Source: an uncultured Clostridium sp.
GTDB lineage: Bacteria > Bacillota > Clostridia > Lachnospirales > Lachnospiraceae
DNA length: 14,535 nucleotides
Direction of reading: 5' to 3'
Assembly (NCBI GenBank): GCA_900541315.1
Contig: UQJF01000084.1
Span: forward strand, 1 to 14,535
In this document: positions 1 through 5,916 of the stretch, in pieces
How the letters are laid out: each line of letters opens with the position of its first letter
Position numbering within the stretch: the stretch's first letter is position 1
Translations under genes and position numbers: made by a program
The notes under the pieces: model-generated
Databases searched by the model: none
What the model saw: the letters and a program-made list of their open reading frames with translations, nothing else
Told to the model about the DNA's origin: nothing

Positions 1-48
1 CGAGATGTAGCTCCGTCTCGTGGGCTCGGAGATGTGTATAAGAGACAG
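1..48 (+). other. Illumina Nextera i7 adapter (not genomic)
   Basis: Bases 15-48 match the Nextera transposase read-2 adapter, from GTCTCGTGGGCTCGG at 15-29 to the mosaic end AGATGTGTATAAGAGACAG at 30-48. Bases 1-6 (CGAGAT) are the end of the P7 primer and bases 7-14 (GTAGCTCC) sit where the 8-base i7 index belongs. This is library construction sequence left on the contig end. It interrupts rnfD and should be trimmed; biological sequence begins at 49. Confidence 0.97.
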
Positions 49-636
49 CAGGTAGATACCGCCGATCAGAAGAGCGATGGTGGAAACCTCACCAATAGTA
101 CCCGGGATACGTCCGATAAACATAGAAGCCAGATCTACACTCTGTCCGGCACGCATAGCTGCCAGAGGAGTTGCTCCGGAAACACTGTCAAATCCCAGTC
201 TTGCAGATGAAAAGTTATTCATCATGCCTGCAAAGGAGATCAGCAGGAAGCATCTTGCAGCCAGAGCCGGGTTCATAAAGTTCTGTCCCAGTCCGCCGTA
301 AAGCTGCTTTACAACAATGATCGCAAAGATACCGCCCAGTGCAGGTACCCATACAGGGATCTGAGGAGGCATGTTCAGTGCCAGGATCATACCTGTAACA
401 AGAGCACTTCCGTCTGCAATGGTGATAGGCTTATGCATCAGTTTTTCGTAAACATATTCACTTGCCACACAAACTGCTGATGTGATCAGAAGTACAAGCA
501 GTGCGTGGAAGCCAAAGTTATATACACCGAAAGCTGCTGCCGGGATCATGGCGATCACCACGTCAAGCATCAGGTTCTGTGTATTCACACTGCATCTCAC
601 ATGAGGAGATGAAGATACGTTTAATAATTTATTCAT
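49..636 (-). CDS. rnfD: Rnf complex subunit RnfD, 3' end missing
   Basis: RnfD is the integral membrane, flavin-carrying subunit of the Rnf complex, which couples reduced ferredoxin to NAD+ reduction and pumps Na+ or H+ across the cytoplasmic membrane. The first 196 residues are present, starting MNKLLNVSSSPHVRCSVNTQ. Hydrophobic segments lie near residues 21-37 (IAMIPAAAFGVY), 45-57 (ALLVLLITSAVCV), 74-88 and 95-109. The sequence D-S-V-S-G-A-T (S153-G154-A155-T156) matches the [S/D]GAT motif in which Thr carries a covalent FMN in RnfD/NqrB proteins. RnfD is usually a little over 300 residues, so roughly a third is lost; the break is the adapter at 1-48, not a biological truncation. The ATG at 636 is preceded by a strong AGGAGGGG site that overlaps the rnfC stop codon, so rnfC and rnfD are one transcription unit. 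Identification is firm from the motif, the hydrophobicity and the position after rnfC. Confidence 0.93.
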
Positions 637-645
637 AGCTTTTGT

Positions 646-654
646 CCCCTCCTA
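646..654 (-). promoter_or_regulatory. rnfD ribosome binding site overlapping the rnfC stop
   Basis: Read on the minus strand, the rnfC TAG stop (654-652) runs into AGGAGGGG (653-646), sharing the A and G. Nine bases separate this site from the rnfD ATG at 636. Ribosomes terminating on rnfC would therefore sit on the rnfD initiation site, as expected for translational coupling of two subunits of one complex. Confidence 0.8.
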
Positions 655-1977
655 GCCTTTCTTCCTGCGGTTAGCCGCAACCGTTTTACGCATTTCCTTA
701 AACGCCTGGGTCAGAGGACGTCTTGCAGGACAGATATATGTACAGCTTCCGCATTCCATACATTCCATACCATTGATCTTTTCAAAGGTCTCACAGTCAT
801 GGTTCATAGCTGCCTTCATCATCATAACCGGTACGATATGGCTTGGGCAGACACTTACGCAGCGTCCGCAGCGGATACATGCAGTTGGTTCAAAAGCTGC
901 TACCTGGTCTTTTGTGAAGCAGGTCAGGGCAGAAGAAGTCTTGCATACAGGCACATCTACAGTAAACAGCGCCTGTCCCATCATAGGACCGCCGGAAATG
1001 ATCTTCTCAGGCTCAGTTTTGAAACCGCCTGCTGCTTCGATCAGTTCCTGATAGTTGGTTCCCAGTTTTACGCTAAAGTTCTGGGGCTGCGCCACAGCAT
1101 CACCTGTAATAGTAATGATCTTTCTCATTAATGGAGTAGACTTGCATACAGCCATATAAATAGCTGCAACTGTATCTACGTTATCTACGATACAGCCTGC
1201 ATCTGCCGGCAGCATGGAAGAATTTACCTTGCGTCCTGTTACAGCGTAAATGATAGAACGCTCACCACCCTGAGGATACTTGGTAAGTAACGGACAGACA
1301 GTGATCTTTGGTTCATCCTTTACCATCTCAGTCAGTTTTTTAATAGCTTCCGGCTTGTTGTTTTCGATTGCGATCACGCCCTTTGCGTTATCAAACAGCT
1401 GTAACATAACTTTCAGACCGCCTACGATCTTTTCAGGCTCTTCGATCAGCATGCGATAATCGCTGGTCAGATATGGCTCGCACTCTGCACCGTTTACAAT
1501 AACGTAATCAATAGCGTTCTCATCCTTTGGAGTCAGCTTTACGTGAGTTGGGAAGCCTGCGCCTCCTAAACCTACGATTCCTGCCTCTTTTACGATAGAA
1601 CGGATCTCATCTTTTGAAAGTGTGGATGGATCCCTGTCCTCTCCTACCCCTTCTACTGTTTCGTACTCACCATCGTTTTCTACGATGATGGAAGGTACCA
1701 TTGCGCCATTTACCATACGTCTTGGTTCGATTGCCTTAACAGTACCGGATACAGAACAGATCACATTTGCTGAAATGAATCCACCGGCTTCCCCGATCTT
1801 CTGTCCAGCAAGAACCCTGTCACCCTTTGCCACTAGTGGTTTTGCAGGTGCTCCTATATGTTGAGACATAGGAAATACCAGTTCGCCCTTTGGCAGAAGG
1901 ACCTGGATCGGTTTGTTTTCTGACAATTCTTTTCCTTCATACGGATGAATGCCGCCTTTAAAAGTCGCCAAACCCAT
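652..1977 (-). CDS. rnfC: Rnf complex iron-sulfur subunit RnfC
   Basis: RnfC is the peripheral subunit of the ferredoxin:NAD+ oxidoreductase (Rnf) that interacts with NAD(H), docked on the cytoplasmic face of the membrane. The 441-residue protein starts with the typical GGIHP motif (8-12) and an N-terminal lipoyl/sandwich-like region. It then has a NuoF-like flavin/NADH domain with GLGGAGFPTHVKL (136-148), NGAECEPYL (162-170) and YPQGGER (234-240). The C-terminal ferredoxin domain carries two complete 4Fe-4S motifs: C367-C370-C373-C377 and C406-C409-C412-C416. The length is normal for clostridial RnfC. The ATG at 1977 follows a GAGGGG site. It is the first gene of the rnf unit, in the usual rnfC-rnfD order, with its own candidate promoter at 2058-2086. 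No key residue is missing. Confidence 0.97.
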   Translation of the reverse strand: MGLATFKGGIHPYEGKELSENKPIQVLLPKGELVFPMSQHIGAPAKPLVAKGDRVLAGQKIGEAGGFISANVICSVSGTVKAIEPRRMVNGAMVPSIIVENDGEYETVEGVGEDRDPSTLSKDEIRSIVKEAGIVGLGGAGFPTHVKLTPKDENAIDYVIVNGAECEPYLTSDYRMLIEEPEKIVGGLKVMLQLFDNAKGVIAIENNKPEAIKKLTEMVKDEPKITVCPLLTKYPQGGERSIIYAVTGRKVNSSMLPADAGCIVDNVDTVAAIYMAVCKSTPLMRKIITITGDAVAQPQNFSVKLGTNYQELIEAAGGFKTEPEKIISGGPMMGQALFTVDVPVCKTSSALTCFTKDQVAAFEPTACIRCGRCVSVCPSHIVPVMMMKAAMNHDCETFEKINGMECMECGSCTYICPARRPLTQAFKEMRKTVAANRRKKG

Positions 1978-2057
1978 GGTTTCTTCCCCTCTTTCTTTCT
2001 TTTTGATTTCTTTTGTTCAATAGTCCCTAATTAGTTGGACCATAACAGCCATTTTTG

Positions 2058-2086
2058 AGTATAACATACTTTAACTTTGTATACAA
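2058..2086 (-). promoter_or_regulatory. Candidate sigma-A promoter of the rnf operon
   Basis: On the minus strand there is an extended -10, TGTTATACT, with the hexamer TATACT at 2063-2058. The -35 candidate TTGTAT is at 2086-2081, with a 17-base spacer. The predicted start is near 2051, leaving a leader of about 75 bases. The -35 is weak (three of six bases) but the TG extension compensates. A perfect 10-base palindrome TTGTATACAA (2077-2086) covers the -35 and could be an operator. It does not match the Rex consensus as I know it. Confidence 0.55.
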
Positions 2087-2100
2087 TATGAAAAGTTATC

Positions 2101-2140
2101 GTTATTTTTTTAATAATTATGTTAATTTTTTAATAATGTT
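2101..2140. repeat. Tandem pair of 20-base A+T-rich repeats
   Basis: Bases 2101-2120 and 2121-2140 are adjacent copies that agree at 17 of 20 positions (shared core TTTTTTAATAAT). They lie 15-54 bases upstream of the rnf -35 region, immediately after the hydrolase stop codon. The position and composition suit an UP-element-like sequence, but they may equally be simple A+T-rich spacer. No U-tract terminator is visible for the upstream hydrolase gene. Confidence 0.5.
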
Positions 2141-2141
2141 G

Positions 2142-3065
2142 TTAGTCTTGTCTAACTTCTTTTTTGTCAAACAGAAAATCTGATATTGCACCTGTATAAA
2201 GTTCTTTTTTCTTAAAAAAGCCCTGATGAGTACCTCCCTTTATAAGAACCAACTGGCTGTCCGGGATACATTTTGCTATAAACCGGGTGTGGGACTCCTT
2301 GATCAGGTCATGGGTCCCAGCCATTAAAAGGACCGGTACTGTGATCCTTTTTAACCGTTCTTCTGTAAGATAAGGTGAATGAAGGATAAGTCCGCTTAAA
2401 AACTGCTCTTTTTTACACCATTTTCCAATTCTCCCATCAGGTTTTATGCTCTCCAGGGCTTTCGCCCACCAAAAGCGCATTCTTTCCATAAAAAGCATAG
2501 GGGCGATCAGTCCACCAGGCAGTGCGTTGGCGCTGACTGCTATGATCTTAAACGTCCGGTCCGGATGATCTGCAGCAAACTCCAGAGCTGTATTTGCCCC
2601 GTCAGAAAATCCCAGGATCACTGCCTTTTCTATTTTTAAATGATCTAACAGACGGACCACATCTTCTGCCATATCTGCTGCTGCAGTATGCCTTTTGTCA
2701 CTGCTATTTTGCTGTTTTTCTTTTTTTCCTACAGTAATTTTCAAAACTGCGGACTTTAAAGCAGCAGCTTTCAGTACCGATCTTCCATGGCCTCTGCTGT
2801 CCATGGCAATCACCAGGCATCCCGCACCTGTCAGCATCTTTATATAAGAATCATCACATGCGTCACTGGCGCGTCCTCCATATGCACGGTATAAAAAATC
2901 CCGGTGAGTGCCCCTGTTCCCATGAAGGAGTACCACCGGAAGTCTGTTTTTTCCCTGTGTATCACATTTTTTCCCGTATGTTTTATAATATAATGTTCCC
3001 GCAGGCATGTTGATATAGCCTGCGGTCTCCATTATCCCATCTGTTTCTTTTTGGATCTCACTCAT
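2142..3065 (-). CDS. Alpha/beta hydrolase
   Basis: A 307-residue alpha/beta-hydrolase fold protein; the substrate is not determined by the sequence. The complete catalytic machinery is visible: the HGN oxyanion-hole region (48-50), the nucleophile elbow G-F-S-D-G with Ser154, Asp253 in GTHDLI, and His280 in GGTHQGFF. There is no signal peptide or membrane segment, so it is probably cytoplasmic. Residues 100-127 are a Lys/Ala/Ser-rich insert between the MDSRGHGRS strand and the next helix. The start ATG at 3065 overlaps the last 8 bases of the upstream DUF2156 gene, so the two are probably translationally coupled. A second ATG 11 codons downstream (METAGYINMPAG) is possible, since neither has a strong ribosome site. 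The pairing with a lipid aminoacyl-transferase-type gene suggests, by inference only, a lipid or aminoacyl-ester substrate. Confidence 0.88.
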   Translation of the reverse strand: MSEIQKETDGIMETAGYINMPAGTLYYKTYGKKCDTQGKNRLPVVLLHGNRGTHRDFLYRAYGGRASDACDDSYIKMLTGAGCLVIAMDSRGHGRSVLKAAALKSAVLKITVGKKEKQQNSSDKRHTAAADMAEDVVRLLDHLKIEKAVILGFSDGANTALEFAADHPDRTFKIIAVSANALPGGLIAPMLFMERMRFWWAKALESIKPDGRIGKWCKKEQFLSGLILHSPYLTEERLKRITVPVLLMAGTHDLIKESHTRFIAKCIPDSQLVLIKGGTHQGFFKKKELYTGAISDFLFDKKEVRQD

Positions 3066-4830
3066 GGTCTTTTTTCGCCTCTGTTTCCTTTTCCCCGGCT
3101 CTGTAATCTTTTTGAAGTTCTGCTATTTCCTGCTTCTCAGGCATTTTTTTATGTACCGGCAGCTTTACCCACTGAAAGAAATCCAGGATTCCATGGGGAT
3201 TCTGGATCTTTACCACTGCATAAAACATATCAGGAGAAGGGATCTTTGGCAGGTAAGCATAATAGGATGGTTCCCACACCGTTGGACTGTACTTTTCTTT
3301 CGCCCGGTAAAGATCTTTAAAACCGTAACATTGGTTTAAATGTTCATAGACAAATTCCAAAAGCTTTTCCATAAAACCGGCATTTTCTTCTTTTAAGCCT
3401 GCAAGAGGCGCTACACCCAGACTTGCATACTCCACACCTTCTTCTTTAAATACCTGAAAAGCCTCATACATGATCAGCTCCATTACACCGCCCGGTGCTT
3501 TATTTCCATGGCGTGTCATATCTGCCATATATCCGTTCTTTCCAAGAAACGGCACAAAAACAATATAGGCTGCCATTCTGCCGCTTTCATCCACTGCATA
3601 AAAATACCGCCGGTCCATGGGATTATCCAGTCCTAAAGTACCCATGGTAAATTTCAGCATGGAGCTTTTTTTGCCCTGCAGCCATTCATCTGTAATACGG
3701 TTAAATTCTGCCTCTAACACCCTATCTTTCTTTTCCAGTATTTTATACTCCCTGACAATAATACCCGCTTTTTTCGCATGGTTGATGTTCATGCGCATCT
3801 TAGCGCCCTTCTTGCCGCTGATCTCGTAGTCAGACAGCTTAAATCTTGCCTCTTCCCCACATTTTACAGTTCCAAAGCCCTGTCTCTTATATTCTCCCAG
3901 AAAATGATCTGTAATGCTTAAAATAAACAGCTTATGGGCACTTTTTAGGCAGAATTCCTTAAATTCATCCAGAAACTTTGGAAAATCCTCATCTTTACAA
4001 ACCGGGTCACCATTGACCACCACTGTATCGCCAACGATCCCATAGGGAATGACCCCATCCACCTGTTTTCCAAAATAGAGGATCTTATCATCTTCCAGAG
4101 TCAGATAGGAGCAGGGATTCTGGCTGTAAAGATTTAATAAGGTTCTTGCATGCTGCAGATCCGATGCTGTTTTTCCGGGATTTTCCATCCATGGCCGGAA
4201 TACATGGATCACCGCTGCCAGAATACAGATCCAGCTGAAGAAAAATACCAGCTGCTCAAAATGCCCTGCAAACTCTCCTGGGTAAAATCCATCTTCCATG
4301 CCAAAAAGCATCCCCAGCCCGGCTATAAGACTCTCCGAAAAAGATACAGTTCCCTTTCCCATAGCCAGATTCATATAATGGCGGGTGATGACCGCATTCA
4401 CTGACACACCCATCAAAGATAAAAGCGCAAAGCCAAAGGCCTGTTTCAGGGACCTTTTAGAAGCCGGGCTGCAAAAATCCTTCCTGCACCATAAAAGGAT
4501 CAGAAAAATGCATGCCTGAACAAGTATAAATATGTTTCCCTTCCCAGGGCCTGTATGCACTATCTCTCCCAGTCCCCTCAAAAGGCTTAGTGTTAATACA
4601 GCCATGGTCATTTCCCAGGCTGCTTTCTTTCGTTTCATCAGCTGCAAAGAAAGCACCAGCAGCATTGCTGCAAAGGCTCTCTCCACCATACGGTTCATTT
4701 CCAGATAGGAGCGTACCTTTTCTGACATGGCATAAGAAGGCAACAGACTGGCTGCAAGTAAGACAAAAGCCGCTGCTCCTAATAATAATATGGTTCCATT
4801 TTCAAGTCGTATCTTTGTCTGTCTGTTCAC
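3058..4830 (-). CDS. Membrane protein with DUF2156 (MprF-type phospholipid aminoacyl-transferase) domain
   Basis: The N-terminal part (to about residue 215) has roughly six hydrophobic segments: near 15-37, 51-68, 75-93, 102-118, 132-151 and 195-214, numbered from the GTG at 4839. From about residue 225 to 575 there is a soluble domain resembling DUF2156/LPG_synthase_C, the double-GNAT domain that in MprF moves an amino acid from aminoacyl-tRNA to phosphatidylglycerol. Family-like stretches include KMRMNINHAKKAGIIVREY and YASLGVAPLAGL. The membrane part is much shorter than the 14-helix flippase-synthase of classical MprF, so this is a short relative and its amino acid and lipid substrates are unknown. 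I place the start at the GTG at 4830, nine bases after AGAGG (4844-4840); the GTG three codons earlier (4839) directly abuts that site. The 3' end overlaps the hydrolase start by 8 bp (ATGAGTGA). Highly basic C-terminal tail. Confidence 0.85.
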   Translation of the reverse strand: MNRQTKIRLENGTILLLGAAAFVLLAASLLPSYAMSEKVRSYLEMNRMVERAFAAMLLVLSLQLMKRKKAAWEMTMAVLTLSLLRGLGEIVHTGPGKGNIFILVQACIFLILLWCRKDFCSPASKRSLKQAFGFALLSLMGVSVNAVITRHYMNLAMGKGTVSFSESLIAGLGMLFGMEDGFYPGEFAGHFEQLVFFFSWICILAAVIHVFRPWMENPGKTASDLQHARTLLNLYSQNPCSYLTLEDDKILYFGKQVDGVIPYGIVGDTVVVNGDPVCKDEDFPKFLDEFKEFCLKSAHKLFILSITDHFLGEYKRQGFGTVKCGEEARFKLSDYEISGKKGAKMRMNINHAKKAGIIVREYKILEKKDRVLEAEFNRITDEWLQGKKSSMLKFTMGTLGLDNPMDRRYFYAVDESGRMAAYIVFVPFLGKNGYMADMTRHGNKAPGGVMELIMYEAFQVFKEEGVEYASLGVAPLAGLKEENAGFMEKLLEFVYEHLNQCYGFKDLYRAKEKYSPTVWEPSYYAYLPKIPSPDMFYAVVKIQNPHGILDFFQWVKLPVHKKMPEKQEIAELQKDYRAGEKETEAKKDHE

Positions 4831-4839
4831 AGAAACCAC

Positions 4840-4844
4840 CCTCT
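4840..4844 (-). promoter_or_regulatory. Ribosome binding site that decides the DUF2156 gene start
   Basis: AGAGG (within AAAAAGAGG, minus strand) ends directly next to a GTG at 4839, leaving no spacer. It lies nine bases before the GTG at 4830, which is normal spacing. This favours the shorter start. Confidence 0.6.
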
Positions 4845-4853
4845 TTTTATCAC

Positions 4854-4890
4854 ACTGCCCATCCGGCAGTACTATTCTCTGCTGAGAGAA
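4854..4890. repeat. Two adjacent small inverted repeats between genes
   Basis: ACTGCC (4854-4859) pairs with GGCAGT (4865-4870), and TTCTCT (4875-4880) pairs with AGAGAA (4885-4890). Both are perfect 6-bp stems with 4-5 base loops. They fill the short gap between the sugar kinase stop (4894) and the DUF2156 start. Neither is followed by a U-tract on the minus strand, so they are not convincing terminators; an mRNA processing or stability role is possible. Confidence 0.4.
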
Positions 4891-4893
4891 AAA

Positions 4894-5916
4894 TCATCTC
4901 TGCAGATTTGCCGCTTTAGACTCCATAACTCTTTGGATCTCATTTTCTGTTACCAGATTAAAATCTCTCTGGATCATCAGCTTTAATACACTGGCTGAAA
5001 TAGAAAAATCGATCAATTCCTGAGGTTCAAACTCTCTTACAAGACTATGCAGCAATGCACCCGCAAAAGCATCACCTGCTCCTACTGCCTCAAAGCTGTG
5101 TACTTTGTGTACCGGACTTTCGTAAAATACACCGTCCTTTAAATAAATCCCCAACCAGTCACCGTCTTCTGCTGTATACATATTGCGAAGAACACTGGCA
5201 ACTGCCTTACAGCCCGGATAACGGCTCTGGATCTCTTTCATGCCTGCTTTGTAGCTGTCAATCTGGTCAATTCCTTTGGAAATATCCCCGTCATATGCGT
5301 GGATACCCAGAGATGACTCAAAATCCTCGTCATTGGCAATGCATAATGTTACATAGTTCATCAGCTCACCCATAACAGACTGTGCTTTCTTAATCCCCCA
5401 CATTTTTGAACGGTAATTTAGGTCGCAGACTGTTTCGATACCATGAGTTTTACAGTATTTTAAGGCTTCTAAAACTGTTTCTGCCACAGATTCACTGACT
5501 GCAGGTGTTACACCGGAGAAATAAAAAATATCTGTATCCTTTAATATCTCATCCCAGTGAAACTCTTCCGCCTTTGATAAGGCAAGAGCACTTCCTTCTC
5601 TGTCATAAACTACATTGGTCGGCCGGATATCCGTTCCTTTTTCAAAGAAATAGATCCCCAGCCTGGAACCTCCAACCACCACTTTGGAGGTGTCCACACC
5701 GTACCTGCGCATTTCATTTAAAGCAGCTGTGCCAACAGGATTATCCGGCAGCTTAGTCACAAAGGATACCGGATCCTTAAGCACTGCCAGAGAAACCGCC
5801 ACATTGGCCTCTGCGCCTCCGTAGCTTGCCTCAAACCCATCTGTCTGCACGATCCTCAGATGTTCCGGTGTTTTTAAACGGAGCATGATCTCACCAAATG
5901 TTACTGTTTTTTTCAT
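4894..5916 (-). CDS. kdgK: PfkB-family sugar kinase, probably 2-dehydro-3-deoxygluconokinase
   Basis: This cytoplasmic carbohydrate kinase probably phosphorylates 2-dehydro-3-deoxygluconate (KDG) with ATP, a step in hexuronate/pectin breakdown. It has 340 residues, within the PfkB range. Visible are the FGEIMLRL start, the substrate-binding glycines in YGGAEANVA (32-40), and the signature 2 region with A-V-G-A-G-D-A-F-A-G, where Asp282 is the catalytic base in GAGD (279-282). The KDG assignment rests on overall resemblance of the N-terminus and of the R-P-T-N-V-V-Y-D-R segment (98-106); another ketose or acid sugar is possible. The ATG at 5916 overlaps the helicase TGA in ATGA, with AGGAG (5929-5925) eight bases upstream, so it is coupled to the helicase gene. 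No other hexuronate-pathway gene is in the window, which weakens the pathway assignment. Confidence 0.8.
   Translation of the reverse strand: MKKTVTFGEIMLRLKTPEHLRIVQTDGFEASYGGAEANVAVSLAVLKDPVSFVTKLPDNPVGTAALNEMRRYGVDTSKVVVGGSRLGIYFFEKGTDIRPTNVVYDREGSALALSKAEEFHWDEILKDTDIFYFSGVTPAVSESVAETVLEALKYCKTHGIETVCDLNYRSKMWGIKKAQSVMGELMNYVTLCIANDEDFESSLGIHAYDGDISKGIDQIDSYKAGMKEIQSRYPGCKAVASVLRNMYTAEDGDWLGIYLKDGVFYESPVHKVHSFEAVGAGDAFAGALLHSLVREFEPQELIDFSISASVLKLMIQRDFNLVTENEIQRVMESKAANLQR

Noticed and set aside
2077..2086. Rex redox-repressor site at the rnf promoter
   Set aside because: The palindrome TTGTATACAA lacks the longer spaced arms of the Rex consensus; it is kept only as an unnamed palindrome.
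2141..2156. GTTAG/CTAAC inverted repeat at the end of the hydrolase gene as a terminator
   Set aside because: The stem is only 5 bp, A+T-rich, and not followed by a U-tract on the minus strand.
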